Source of the DNA: Rhizophagus clarus
Lineage: Eukaryota > Glomeromycota > Glomeromycetes > Glomerales > Glomeraceae
Direction of reading: 5' to 3'
Assembly: GCA_015698045.1 (NCBI GenBank)
Contig: BLAL01000043.1
Span: forward strand, 744,001 to 808,000
Length of the DNA stretch: 64,000 bases
Of this stretch, positions 1 through 11,332 are shown one piece after another. Position numbers and translations under genes: made by a program. The notes beneath the pieces were generated by a model. The model made no database searches. It was not told where the DNA came from and saw only the letters and a list, made by a program, of their open reading frames with translations. Positions within the stretch are counted from its first letter, which is position 1; every line of letters starts with the position of its first letter.

Positions 1-663
1 TTTAAATTAACCTCTTTATTTTTAGATGATACTTTTCAAAATAATTTATGTCAAATTGATACTTTTAAATTATTTTTTCAAAAATGTGCTGATTATTTGG
101 AAAATTTTGGTTTTAATTTTAATTCGTTAAATGATGAATTAAGGCGAGAATTACTTGAACAAGTTTTAAATTATTGTACAAAAATCAAATTTTTTGAATC
201 ATCGGAGAATAATCATTATCGTCTTTTTTTATCTTTTGATATAATTGAAAATATTTTTCATTATCTTAATTATCTTACTATTAGTAGTAAAAATATTAAT
301 AATTGTTCTATAATATTACATGAATTGGGTCAAATACTTCCTTTAAAATTAGATTATTTAAATTTAGTACTTACCTTTGATGAAAATGATTTTGAAATCT
401 TTTTAAAAAATTCTCAAAATATTTTTATTAAAAAATTATTAATTAGTAATAATTATTATGGTAATGTTAAACGAAACATTTTACCTTTTATAGAGAAATA
501 TATTATGAAAAAGAAAAGGGTTAAATATTTGGCTTTTAAAGATATGGATGATTTGTTTTATATGAAAGATAAAGTTGAGGAATTTAAATCTTTTGATATT
601 GAAATTCAAGATTATGATATTTTAATTACTTATTGTTATGAATATATCGAAGAAACGTATTAA
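1..663 (+). CDS. F-box/LRR-like protein, C-terminal part (5' end outside window)
   Basis: The frame is open from base 1 to a TAA at 661-663, so this is the 3' end of a gene that starts before the window. About 220 residues are visible. They align by eye with the C-terminal third of the F-box proteins at 11333, 35518, 43482 and 46091: a stretch resembling LENFGF, then LGQILPLKLDYLNL, FLKNSQNIFIKKLLI and EKYIMKKKRVKYLAF. The N-terminal F-box is not in view. A start at the TTG at 97 would be an artefact because the frame continues upstream. By family, it should be an SCF ubiquitin-ligase adaptor with a leucine-rich substrate-binding part. Subfamily A membership is certain; substrate and activity are unknown. 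Confidence 0.8.
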   Translation, partial: FKLTSLFLDDTFQNNLCQIDTFKLFFQKCADYLENFGFNFNSLNDELRRELLEQVLNYCTKIKFFESSENNHYRLFLSFDIIENIFHYLNYLTISSKNINNCSIILHELGQILPLKLDYLNLVLTFDENDFEIFLKNSQNIFIKKLLISNNYYGNVKRNILPFIEKYIMKKKRVKYLAFKDMDDLFYMKDKVEEFKSFDIEIQDYDILITYCYEYIEETY

Positions 664-2806
664 TTGTGTATATAAATTTTAAAAATTATAAGAAATATGA
701 ACATTTTAATAAATTTGTATTATATAAATATAAACATTTTTTTAGCAAATAATTTTGTGATCCCAGCCCATGTGTCAGAATGTAAATTTTTTTTTTTTTT
801 TTTTGAACGGCCAGTTCTTCGGATCTTTGGAGGCAAGTATCGGTTTACTTTATGCTTAATACAAGGAATATGATTCGTAATAATTAAATCAAAATATGCG
901 TTATTAACCTCTATAATTTCAATGTATGATGATAAACAATGTCTACATTATTTCTCTCTATATAAAATTGTGGTGGAATACTTATCACCAACACATGTGT
1001 TACGTTATTAAAGTGAAGAAGCAAGATTTTGACGTTTGGCAAAAGTTAATTTCATTTGAAAATTCCGTTCATGAAAATTATGCGACGATATTTATAATCT
1101 ATTTACAAATAACTATTTGTGCATCTATAATTTTTTTATTTTTTTTTTTTTAAAAAAAAAAGAAATAAAATATTCTTTTGTGCTACAATTTTTTTCAAGC
1201 CATGATCACAAATGGAAATACAATATAAAGATTATGAAGTCTAGATCTCATTTAAAAAGGAAATACAGTGGGTATTAATTTTATCATTGTAGAAACAGTT
1301 AAAAAATAGTATTGTAACGGCAGGCGTCGTGAATAACGGATAAATTTTACCAATTCTATAAAGAAATTGTTCAGAAAATTCCATAAGTAAACTCTTGGTA
1401 TGACACGAATTAAGTTAAAAAAAAAACTTACTTTTAGAACTTGTGTTCTTAACAAAAAAGATTTTTACTACAATGAAAGGGCCATACGCTGTTTTAATCC
1501 CATATTTTCCATTTAAATTCAAATGTCGTTCATAGTAACTTACATTCTTGTCAAATGAGCAAAATATTATTAGTTACATCTTGCTTTCATCAATAAAGAA
1601 ATCGTCACTCGAATTAAAATTTCAATTAAATACATTATCTAATTTACATATATTATTTATGCTTCATGCATATCATTTTCCAAATTTGTATTGTCGCTCA
1701 TAAATAGAAAATGTCCAAATTACATTCACGGAGTTTAATAATGACGAAAAGGCAATTTATTATTTTTCAATCATAAAACTTTATGTAAGTTAATTATTCC
1801 GTCTCTGCGGAGATTTCCTGAAAGGAAAAATTTCTAATGAAATAAATTATATTATTTTATTAAAGGGTCCTATTTCAACCAATATTAATTTTATATGAGG
1901 AATTATAAATTCTGGAAATTATTTATCTTTTCGTTAACTTAAATACAAAACTTACATACTTTATAATTTACCCAACTTATTCCTGGAGCTGGTATTTCCA
2001 TCTTTTCATAATTATCAGTATTAGAAAATTAGATTGTTATTTGTTCATTAAAGGAATTTTATTAATGTATAAATAATTTATAGAAATAAAATTTGTTACG
2101 ACGGAGTTATAATCCTATGCAATGATCTTTCATGTGGAATTGTTGATGGGCTTTCTTTGTCTTTACAATAGAAATTTTCTTTTTAGCTTACTGTACATAC
2201 AATGACATCCCCATTTATTCTAAAACCTGAAAATTTAAAATATTGTTACCTTAACTACTTTCTAGGGACCTTTAAGGTGTATAATTATGTCGACTATTTT
2301 ACGCCTTCAATGCAAACTTATATGGCAAGCCTTTATTGCGCCAACAAAGATACCTAATTCGGAAATGAATTTGTAAATCATCTTAAGCAAACGCCGAAAC
2401 GTTTCACTCGCCCGAAACATTAGCTTACATATTTTTCAAAAAGGAAATGGTTGAAAGAGGTGCAAACTTATTCGGAGGGATTTTTCCTGCTACCAGGCAT
2501 CATGTGTAACATTATCAATTCTAGTTATCTATATATATTGCTCTGGATTCTGACAAAAAAGGAAAATTTTCTTGTCATACTGTAGAATTGGCACCAAATT
2601 TAGATTAGATTGACAATAGAAATTTCTATGCACATACGATTGTGTTAGTGTGGATGTCCCGCGTGATGCATTAAAGTCATTACGTTGCCTACCAAAAATT
2701 ATTCCCGTATACAGATAACTTTGATAATTTAATATTTAATAGAAAAAAAAAAATTTTTTTTTTTTTAAACTAGCAAATATTTTTTGAAAAAGTAACCTTC
2801 ATTAAA
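664..2806. other. Intergenic region upstream of the SLR-kinase
   Basis: No gene is supported here. Short frames (for example 926-1153) run into T tracts and resemble nothing. The part at 1200-1815 is a diverged copy of sequence at 10770-11230 (separate entry). A poly-A/poly-T stretch at 2742-2766 lies about 40 bases before the SLR-kinase ATG and may belong to its promoter or leader; that is inference. Confidence 0.5.
1200..1815 (+). repeat. Dispersed duplication, copy 1 (second copy 10770-11230)
   Basis: Several blocks match in order between this segment and 10770-11230. One is a run around ATTATGAAGTCTAGATCTCA followed by TTTAAAAAGGAAATACAG. Others are the block AACGGATAAATTTACCAATTCTAT, the block GCTTCATGCATATCATTT with CCAAATTTG, CGCTCATAAAT with AAAATGTCCAAAT, and AAACTTTATGTAAGTTAATT. 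Spacing differs through insertions and deletions. Copy 1 ends about 1 kb before the SLR-kinase gene and copy 2 about 100 bases before an F-box gene. It may be a duplicated upstream region or an old non-coding mobile element. Confidence 0.75.
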
Positions 2807-5800
2807 ATGAATAACGATTCAAGTTATAATATTCAATTGTCAGAAAGAGCCTTTCGTTTGCGTAAAGATGCAGAAAATGGGAATAGGAATGCAATGCACA
2901 GTTTAGCTGTACATTATTACAATGATAAAAGAACTGAGAAGAATCTAGAAAAAGCCTTTTATTGGTTTCATAGAGCAGCAGAAAATGATGATGAAATTGC
3001 AATGAATAATTTAGCCATGTGTTACATAAAAGGTGAAGGAACAGAAAAGAATCTAGAAAAAGCCGTTTATTGGTTTCAAAAAGCAGCAGAAAATGGAAAT
3101 GATAATGCAATGACTTATTTAGCTACATGTTATTACAATGGTGAAGGAACAGAAAAGAGTTCAGATAAAGCCTTTTACTGGTTTCAAAAGGCCGCAGAAA
3201 ATGGGGATAAGAAAGTAATGTACCATTTAGCTACACTTTATTACGATGGAGAAGGGACAGAAAAGAACCTAGGACAAGCCTTTCATTGGTTTCAAAAAGC
3301 AGCAGAAAATGGCAATACAGATGCAATGCACAGTTTAGCCAGATGTTATGAAAATGGTTTTGGAACAAAAAAGATTATAGAAAAAGCCTTTCATTGGCAT
3401 CAAAAAGCTGCAGAAAATGGGGATAGAAATGCAATGAATTGTTTAGCTATATGTTATGAAGATGGTAAAGGAACAGAAAAAAATCTAGAAAAAGCCTTTT
3501 ATTGGCATCAAAAAGCAGCAGAAAATGGCAATACATATGCAATGCACTATTTAGCTAAGTGTTATGAAAATGGCAATAAAGATGCAATGCACTATTTAGT
3601 TAAGTGTTATTATGAAAATGGTATTGAAATAGGAGAGATTATAGAAAAAGCTTTTTATTGGCATCAAAAAGCAGCAGAACATGGTGATAAAGATGCAATG
3701 GAATGTTTAGCCAGATGTTATAAAGATGGTAAAGGAACAGAAAAGTGTCTAGAAAAAGCCTTTTATTGGTATCAAAAAGCAGCAGAAAATGGAAATGTTA
3801 GTGCAATGCACTGTTTAGCTGGATGTTACGAAAATAGTGTAGGAACAGAAAAGAATTTAGAAAAAGCCTTTCATTGGGTTCAAAAAGCAGCAGAAAATGG
3901 CAATACAGATGCAATGCATGGTTTAGCTTCATGTTATAGAAATGGTATTGGAACAGAAAAAAATGTAGAAAAAGCTTTTTATTGGACTCAAAAAGCAGCA
4001 GAAAATGGAGATAAAAATGCATTAAACTGTTTATCTGTATGTTATACAAATGGTGAAGGAACAGAAAAGAATGTAGAAAAAGCCTTTTATGGATATCAAG
4101 AAGCAGCAGAAAATGATGATGATAATGCAATGCTCAATATTGCTGCATGCTATTATGATGGTAAAGGAACAGAAAAGAATTTAGAAAAAGCCTTTTATTG
4201 GTATAAAAAAGCAGCAGAAAATGGCAATGATAGTGCAATGCATAGATTAGCCACATGTTATTACAATGGTGAAGGAATAGAAGAGAGTTCAGAAAAGGCC
4301 ATTCACTGGTATCAAAAAGCAGCAGAAAATGGAAATAATGACGCAATGTACTTTTTAGCTGCTCTTTATTACAATGGAGAAGGAATAGAAAAGAACCTAA
4401 AAAAAGCCTTTAATTGGTTTCAAAAAGCAGCAGAAAATGGCTATAAAAATGCAATGCATTATTTAGCTACATGTTATGAAAATGGTATTGGAACAGAAAA
4501 GATTATTGAAAAAGCCTTCTATTGGCATCAAAAAGCAGTAGAAAATGGTGATAAAGGTGCAATGAACTGTTTGGCTGCACATTATTTTAATGGTAAGGGA
4601 ACGAAGAAGAATTTAGAAAAAGCTTTTCACTGGTATCAAAAAGTAGCAGAAAATGGTGATAAAGATACAATGCACTATTTAGCTACATGTTATAAAAATG
4701 GAAATGGAATAGAAAAGAACGTAGAAAAAGCTTTTTATTGGCATCAAAAAGCAGTAGAAAATGGGGATAAAGGTGCAATGAACTGTTTGGCTAGATGTTA
4801 TCAAAATGGTGAAGGAACAGAAAAGAACGTAGAAAAAGCTTTTTATTGGTTTCAAAAATCAGCAGAAAATGGCGACGATAATGCAATGCACAATTTAGCT
4901 AGATGCTACGAAAATGGTTTAGGAACAGAAAAGAATTTAACAAAAGCTTTTTATTGGCATCAAAAAGCAGCAGAAAATGGTGATAAAGGTGCAATAAACT
5001 GTTTAGCTATATGTCACAAAAATGGAAAAGGAATAGAAAAGAATGTAGAAAAAGCCTTTCATTGGTATCAAAAAGCAGCAGAAAATGATGATAATAATGC
5101 AATGAACAATATAGCCGTATGTTATTATGATGGTGAAGGAATAGAAAAGAATGTAGAAAAAGCTTTTTATTGGTTTCAAAAAGCAGCAGAAAATGGCAAT
5201 GATAGTGCAATGCACAGTTTAGCTACATGTTATGAAAATGGTGTAGGAACAGAAAAGAATATAGAAAAAGCCTTTTATTGGTTTCAAAAAGCAGCAGAAA
5301 ATGGCAATGATATTGCAATGCACAGTTTAGCCAGATATTATTACAATGGTGAAGGAACAGATAAGAGTTTAGGAAAAGCTTTTTACTGGTATCAAAAAGC
5401 AGCAGAAAATGGCAATAAAGATGCAATGCATAACTTAGCTACATGTTATAAAAATGGTAGTGGAATAGAAAAGAATCTAGAAAAAGCTTTTTATTGGCAT
5501 CAAAAGGCAGCAGAAAATGGTGATAAAGATGCAATGAACTGTTTAGCTATATGTTATGAAAATGGTAAAGGAACAAAAAAGAATTTAGAAAAAGCCTTTT
5601 ATTGGTATCAAAAAGCTGCAGAAAATGATAGTAAAAATGCAATAAATAATTGTTCTGCAAGTAGTGAAAAAACAGAGAAATTTTTAAAAAAAGCCTTTTA
5701 TTGGTATCAAGAAGCAGCAGAAAATGGCAATAAAGATGCAATGTACAATTTGGCTACATATTATGAAGATGGTAAAGGAACAGAAAAGTGTCTAGAAAAA

Positions 5801-6136
5801 GCCTTTTATTGGTATCAAAAAGCAGCAGAAATTGATAATGATAATGCAATACTCAATTTAGCTGCATGTTATTATAATGGTGAAGGAACAGAAAAGAATA
5901 CAGAAAAAGCCTTTTATTGGTATCAAAAAGCAGCAGAAAATGGCAATGATATTGCAATGCACAGTTTGGCCAGATGTTATTACAATGGTGAAGGAACAGA
6001 TAAGAGTTTAGGAAGAGCCTTTTACTGGTATCAAAAAGCAGCAGAAAATGGCAATTATAATGCAATGCACAGTTTAGCTATATGTTATGAAAATGGTGTA
6101 GGAACAGAAAAGAATTTAGAAAAAGCTTTTTATTGA
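2807..6136 (+). CDS. Sel1-like repeat (SLR) protein, N-terminal segment of an interrupted SLR-kinase
   Basis: The ATG at 2807 opens a frame of 1109 codons built almost wholly of tandem 36-residue Sel1-like repeats. The consensus includes EKAFYWYQKAAENGN, AMxxLAxCY, NGxGTEKNL. Sel1 repeats are helix-turn-helix scaffolds for protein-protein contacts. A short N-terminus (MNNDSSYNIQLSER) precedes the array. The frame ends at TGA 6134-6136, exactly where every other repeat has TGG in FYWHQKAA; the same frame then continues with perfect repeat phasing to 7438 and on to the kinase. So this is the front of one locus reaching 10020, not a complete gene. The TGA may be a disabling mutation, an allele, an assembly or read error, or a recoded or edited site; the sequence alone cannot decide. 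Confidence 0.85.
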   Translation: MNNDSSYNIQLSERAFRLRKDAENGNRNAMHSLAVHYYNDKRTEKNLEKAFYWFHRAAENDDEIAMNNLAMCYIKGEGTEKNLEKAVYWFQKAAENGNDNAMTYLATCYYNGEGTEKSSDKAFYWFQKAAENGDKKVMYHLATLYYDGEGTEKNLGQAFHWFQKAAENGNTDAMHSLARCYENGFGTKKIIEKAFHWHQKAAENGDRNAMNCLAICYEDGKGTEKNLEKAFYWHQKAAENGNTYAMHYLAKCYENGNKDAMHYLVKCYYENGIEIGEIIEKAFYWHQKAAEHGDKDAMECLARCYKDGKGTEKCLEKAFYWYQKAAENGNVSAMHCLAGCYENSVGTEKNLEKAFHWVQKAAENGNTDAMHGLASCYRNGIGTEKNVEKAFYWTQKAAENGDKNALNCLSVCYTNGEGTEKNVEKAFYGYQEAAENDDDNAMLNIAACYYDGKGTEKNLEKAFYWYKKAAENGNDSAMHRLATCYYNGEGIEESSEKAIHWYQKAAENGNNDAMYFLAALYYNGEGIEKNLKKAFNWFQKAAENGYKNAMHYLATCYENGIGTEKIIEKAFYWHQKAVENGDKGAMNCLAAHYFNGKGTKKNLEKAFHWYQKVAENGDKDTMHYLATCYKNGNGIEKNVEKAFYWHQKAVENGDKGAMNCLARCYQNGEGTEKNVEKAFYWFQKSAENGDDNAMHNLARCYENGLGTEKNLTKAFYWHQKAAENGDKGAINCLAICHKNGKGIEKNVEKAFHWYQKAAENDDNNAMNNIAVCYYDGEGIEKNVEKAFYWFQKAAENGNDSAMHSLATCYENGVGTEKNIEKAFYWFQKAAENGNDIAMHSLARYYYNGEGTDKSLGKAFYWYQKAAENGNKDAMHNLATCYKNGSGIEKNLEKAFYWHQKAAENGDKDAMNCLAICYENGKGTKKNLEKAFYWYQKAAENDSKNAINNCSASSEKTEKFLKKAFYWYQEAAENGNKDAMYNLATYYEDGKGTEKCLEKAFYWYQKAAEIDNDNAILNLAACYYNGEGTEKNTEKAFYWYQKAAENGNDIAMHSLARCYYNGEGTDKSLGRAFYWYQKAAENGNYNAMHSLAICYENGVGTEKNLEKAFY

Positions 6137-8640
6137 CATCAAAAAGCAGCAGAAAATGGGAATATAAATGTAATGCACCATTTAGCAACACTATATTATA
6201 GTGGAAAAGGAACAGAAAAGAATCTAGAAGAAGCCTTTTATTGGTATCAAAAAGCAGCAGAAAATGGTGATAAAGGTGCAATGCATGATTTGGCTATATA
6301 TTATGAAAATAGTGAAGGAACAGAAAAGAATTTAAAAAAAGCCTTTTATTGGTATCAAAAAGCAACAGAAAATGGCAATGATAATGCAATGCACTGTTTA
6401 GCCAGATGTTATGAAAATGGTATTGGAACAGAAAAGAACCTAGAAAAAGCTTTTTATTGGCATCAAAAAGCAGCAGAAAATGGTGATAAAGATGCAATGA
6501 ACTGTTTAGCTGTATGTTATGAAATTAGTAAAGGAATAGCAAAGAATTTAAAAAAGGCCTTTTATTGGTATCAAAAAGCAGCAGAATATGGTAATAATAA
6601 TGCAATACTCAATTTAGCTAATTGTTATAAAAGTGGTAAAGGAATAGAACAAAATCTAGAAATGGCCTTTTATTGGTATCAAAGAGCAACAGAAAATGGC
6701 AATAATAATGCAATGCACTGTTTAGCCAGATGTTATGAAAATGGTATTGGGACAGAAAAGAACCTAGAAAAAGCTTTTTATTGGCATCAAAAAGCAGCAG
6801 AAAATGGTGATAAAGATGCAATGAACTGTTTAGCTGTATGTTATGAAATTAGTAAAGGAATAGCAAAGAATTTAAAAAAGGCCTTTTATTGGTATCAAAA
6901 AGCAGCAGAATATGGTAATAATAATGCAATACTCAATTTAGCTAATTGTTATGAAATTGGTAAAGGAATAGAAAAAAATCTAGAAATGGCCTTTTATTGG
7001 TATCAAAGAGCAACAGAAAATGGCAATAATAATGCAATGCACTATTTAGCTGAATGTTATAAAGATGGCATTGGAACGAAAAAGAACCTAGAAAAAGCCT
7101 TTTATTGGCATCAAAAAGCAGCAGAAAATGAGGATATAAGTGCAATGCTCTGTTTAGCTAAAAGTTATTACATTGGTGAAGGAACAGAAAGGAATATGGA
7201 AAAAACCTTTTATTGGTTTCATAAAGCAGCAGAAAATGGTAATAATAATGCGATGGAACATTTAGCCACATTTTATAAAATTGGTGAAGGAACAGAAAAG
7301 AATTTAGAAAAAGCCTTTTATTGGTATCAAAAAGCAGAAGAAAATGGCAATGACAATGCAATGCACTATTTAGCTGAATGTTATAAAGATGGCATTGGAA
7401 CAGAAAAGAACCTAGAAAAAGCCTTTTATTGGTATTAAAAGGCAGCAGAAAATGAGGATATAAGTGCAATGCTCTGTTTAGCTAAAAGTTATTACATTGG
7501 TGAAGGAACAGAAAAGAATTTGAAACAAGCCTTTTATTGGTATCAAAAGGCAGCAGAAAGTGGTAATGAAAATGCATTATTTAGTTTAGCTGTATGCTAT
7601 GAGAATGGTGAAGGAACAGAAAAGAATATTGAAAAAGCCTTTCATTGGTACCAAAAAGCAGCAAAAAATGGCAATAAATATGGAATGTGCAGGTTAGCTG
7701 CTACATGTTATAATAATGGTGAAGGAACAGAAAAGAATACAAAAGAAGCCTTTAAATGGTATCAAAAGGCAGCTGAAAATGATAATAAAGATGGAATGAG
7801 AAATTTGGCTGGACATTATTATTATGGAGAAGGAACAGAAAAGAATTTAGTAAAAGCCTTTTATTTGTATCAAAAAGCAGCAGAAGGTGGTAATGAAATT
7901 GCAATGTGTAGGTTAGCCATATGTTATGAACTTGGTGAAGGAACAGAAGTGAATTTAGAAAAAGCCTTTTATTGGTATCAAAAAGCTGCTGAAAATAATA
8001 ATAGTAATGCAATGTTTCTTTTGGCTGTATGTTATATAAGTGGTAAAGGAACAGAAAAGAATCTAGAAAAAGCCTTTTATTGGTATCAAAAAGCAGCAGA
8101 GAATGATGAAAATGATGCAATGAACTGTTTAGCTATGTGTTATGAAAATGGTATTGGAACAGAAAAGAATCTAGAAGAAGCCTTTTATTGGTATCAAAAA
8201 GCAGCAGAAAATGATGATGATAATGCAATGTTCAATTTAGCTAAATGTTATGAAAATGGAGAAGGAACAAAAAAGAATCTAGAAAAAGCTTTTGATTGGT
8301 ACCAAAAAGCAGCAATAAATGGCAATAAAGATGCAATGCACAATTTAGCTAAATGTTATAAATATGGTATTTGGACAGAAAAGAACCTAGTAAAAGCCTT
8401 TTATTGGCATCAAAAAGCAGCAGAGAATGATGAAAATGATGCAATGAACTGTTTAGCTATGTGTTATGAAAATGGTGAGGGAACAGAAAAGAATTTAGAA
8501 AAAGCCTTTAATTGGTATCAAAAAGCAGCAGAAGGTGGTAATGAAAATGCAATGAATAAGTTGGCTGAATTTTATTATGATGGAGAGGCAACAAATAGGA
8601 ATTTAGAAAAGGCCTTTTATTGGTATCAAAAAGCTGCAGA
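2860..8640 (+). repeat. Tandem array of about 53 Sel1-like repeats, 108-bp unit
   Basis: The 108-bp unit encodes 36 residues and repeats with almost constant length. One irregular place is near 3540-3620, where a short partial unit is inserted. Copies are much alike at DNA level in the block AAAAAGCCTTTTATTGG and more variable around the AMxxLAxCY turn. A higher-order period of 324 bp (three units) is clear at 6386-7510. Long reversed frames across the array are by-products of the 108-bp period, which is a multiple of three. Confidence 0.93.
6173..7438 (+). pseudogene. SLR-kinase, middle segment between two in-frame stops
   Basis: This continues the reading frame of the preceding segment (it is open from 6137; first ATG at 6173) and holds about 12 Sel1-like repeats. 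It ends at TAA 7436-7438. The sister repeat 324 bases upstream reads TATTGGCATCAAAAAGCA, while here it reads TATTGGTATTAAAAGGCA, so CAA (Gln) became TAA by one C-to-T change. No promoter or conserved start context is seen at 6173, so independent translation is unlikely. It is best read as part of the single 2807-10020 locus. Confidence 0.7.
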
Positions 8641-10020
8641 AAATATTAATAATTTTAGTAATAAATTATGTGAAAAATGTAAACAACCATTTATTGATTA
8701 TTATTGGTGTCAACAATGTAATTCTAAGCAATTTCAACAAAATTTTTCAAAATGGACAAGTAATAATGAATTTATTGATAAATTTATTCAAGAAACACAA
8801 TTAACCGTTAAAAATAGTTATGAAATTTTGGAGTGGATACCTTATAATAGATTGAAAAATATTAATTATTATGATAAAGGTGGATTTGGCGAAATTTATA
8901 AAGCTATTTGGTTAGATGGACCTATTAATAGTTGGAATTTTGATAAGCAACAATGGAATAGACAATCAGATTATGAAGTTATTCTTAAAAATATTGGTGA
9001 CTCATCAAGGTTTGATAAGTTTTCAAGTGAGGTATGATCTGATTTATTTTATTTATTTTTTTTTTTTATTATTAAAACTAATAATTTTAATAATTTACAA
9101 TATAGCTTAAATATCATTATAATTGTCAGAAGAAAACATTTTCGAAATTCATTCAATTCTTTGGAATTACCCAAGATCCAAATAATTCAAATTATATAAT
9201 AGTAATGAGTTATGCAAAAAAAGGAAGTTTGAGAAAAAATTTATCTGACATAGTCAAATTTAAATGGCAATACAAATTACAATTATTAAAAAATATTGTT
9301 TTGGGGCTTAAAACGATGCATGAATTAAATCTTGTTCATTGTGATCTTCATGATGGTAATATTTTAATATCAGACAATTATGATTATGAAGCATATATTA
9401 TTGATTTGGGATTATGTAAACCCATAAATGACTCACTACAGAATGAAAATAAAGAAAACTATGGAGTTATACCTTATATTGCACCTGAAATATTAAGAAA
9501 CAAACCTTATACTTCAGCAGGAGATATCTATAGTTTTTCAATGATAATGTGGGAATTTACATCGGGTGTTCCTCCATTTAGTAATAAAGCACATGATGAT
9601 CTATTTTTAGATATCTGTGGTGGGGAACGTCCTGAAATTATAGAAGGTACCCCAAAATGTTATATAGAATTAATGGAAAGATGTTGGGACTCAGATCCTT
9701 TTAAAAGACCAACTATAGTAGATATTGAGCATAAATTATCTCAATGGCTTAGATATTTTAATAGACACTATGAACTCAATAAGGAAAATGATAAGGACAT
9801 TAAATATGATAATGATACAATCCAATTTATGAGTAATTCAGAAGAATTTCTAAAGGCTGATAGGTCATTATCACAAGAACAAACTGATACTAGGAGTTTT
9901 ATATCACAAGAACAAACTAATATTTCTAATTTACAATCATGTTATATAAGTTGCTTAGCTACTGAAATTAATCAAATACATCAATTATCTGAAGCGTTGG
10001 GTTGTATGATTAATGATTAA
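7469..10020 (+). CDS. SLR repeats plus protein kinase domain (C-terminal part of the SLR-kinase; one intron)
   Basis: Exon 1 runs in the same frame to 9031. An intron (9032-9105, 74 nt) starts GTATGA, has a CTAAT-type branch site near 9078 and ends TATAG. Exon 2 is 9106-10020. After about 11 Sel1 repeats comes a CEKC...CQQC segment (8666-8721), then a kinase domain. Visible motifs are a glycine loop (KGGFGEIYKA), a VILK lysine in exon 1, and in exon 2 HCDLHDGN for HRD, DLG for DFG, and YIAPE. DIYSFSMIMWEF and RCWDSDPFKRP follow. This layout is that of the expanded tyrosine-kinase-like family of Rhizophagus. All catalytic residues are present, so the domain could be active. The tail after about 9760 is rich in S, Q and N. 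Read from 2807 with both stops suppressed, the product would be about 2379 residues. Confidence 0.88.
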
Positions 10021-11332
10021 ATATTAAATATATAGAATAATCTCTATTCATTCCCAAATATATATTCTAGTTTATACTTTGAAACTTTTCTAATTCTTCT
10101 TAAAACTTTTAATTTATTATCTGTTATTACTGTATCTTATAATTTTTAATAAAAAAAGTTTAAATTATCTGCCAGTATGATCAGTTAAGTGAAAATCAGA
10201 AATAAATTCATTTTATTATCTTTGCGAATCTTTTACAATTATACTGCTGCTTCATTCAGCACTTTACAGTATATATATAGTATTTAAGTTTCTGTCTATA
10301 TCAGTCTACTCTGAGAAACTTTCTCTAATAAATTCAATTTGTTGAATAAACTACCAGTTGCTTATTTCTATTTTATTTAATAATTTAATGTTTTCATTGT
10401 ATTTATCATTAGTTAATTTTTTATTTTTATTGAATATATTTGTTTCTAATAATACAATTCCAAGTAAATTAGTTTTTATAAATTAATGTAATGTTTATGC
10501 ATACTATCAAACCTTTATGTGTTTAAAACAATACATTTTTGTCTGTATATTGTACGAAGTTTTATGTTGAATTTAAGTAGTTAGGCTATCTATGAATTTA
10601 AAATAACTAAATGACGTGTTTTTAAATACATAATATTGCAATCCTGAATGTTTAAGCTATAATAAATTATAATTGAAGTTTGCTATTCAAATACTAAAAC
10701 ATCTCATTGCAAATACCAGTTGTACTAATAATTTCCTGTACTGATAATTTTGTTGTCCCAAAATAATAGTTTTTCAAGTCATGATTACAAATTAATGAAA
10801 TACAATATAAAGATTATGAAGTCTAGATCTCATTTAAAAAGGAAATACAGAGATTATTAATTTATTTGGATTAATATCATCGTAAAAACAATTAAAAAAT
10901 TAGTATTGTTACCTCAGGCATCGTATGTAACGGATAAATTTACCAATTCTATATTATTTACGCTTCATGCATATCATTTACCAAATTTGACAAGTTATCC
11001 CTGATCCTAACATCATATAATATTTTATTTATTACGTAATTTTTTAGAGTATAAGTATAATTATTGAACAATCATTCGCTCATAAATGGAAAATGTCCAA
11101 ATAAAACGAACAGTGATACCCTTTTATTTAAAATTCAAAGGGTTGAATAATGACGAAAATGCACTTCGTTATCTTTCAATTAATAAAACTTTATGTAAGT
11201 TAATTATTCCTTTCTATGTGGAGGATTTGTCTTATTGATGCCTTTTATGTAATTTGTATTACAAACATTACGAAAGTTTATAAATTCACTCCATTTGTAA
11301 AATAAAAGTCTTTTTCTCTTTCCTTCGCCAAC
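10021..11332. other. Intergenic region with possible F-box promoter
   Basis: No gene is supported. 10021-10200 is the presumed 3' UTR of the kinase, with AATAAA-like signals (AATAAAAAAAG near 10149). 10770-11230 is the second copy of the dispersed duplication described at 1200. The last 25 bases before the F-box ATG are pyrimidine-rich (TTTTTCTCTTTCCTTCGCC), a leader type also seen before other F-box genes here. Confidence 0.5.
10770..11230 (+). repeat. Dispersed duplication, copy 2 (first copy 1200-1815)
   Basis: Collinear matching blocks with 1200-1815, in the same orientation, separated by small insertions and deletions. See the first copy for the matching words. No coding capacity, terminal repeats or target-site duplication was found by eye. 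Confidence 0.75.

Noticed and set aside
2802..8120. Series of minus-strand frames (such as 2802-3110, 3798-4130, 7752-8120) with a repeated HFLLLFDTNKRLFL pattern
   Set aside because: They are the antisense shadow of the 108-bp Sel1 repeats; the unit length is a multiple of three, so reverse frames stay open by default.
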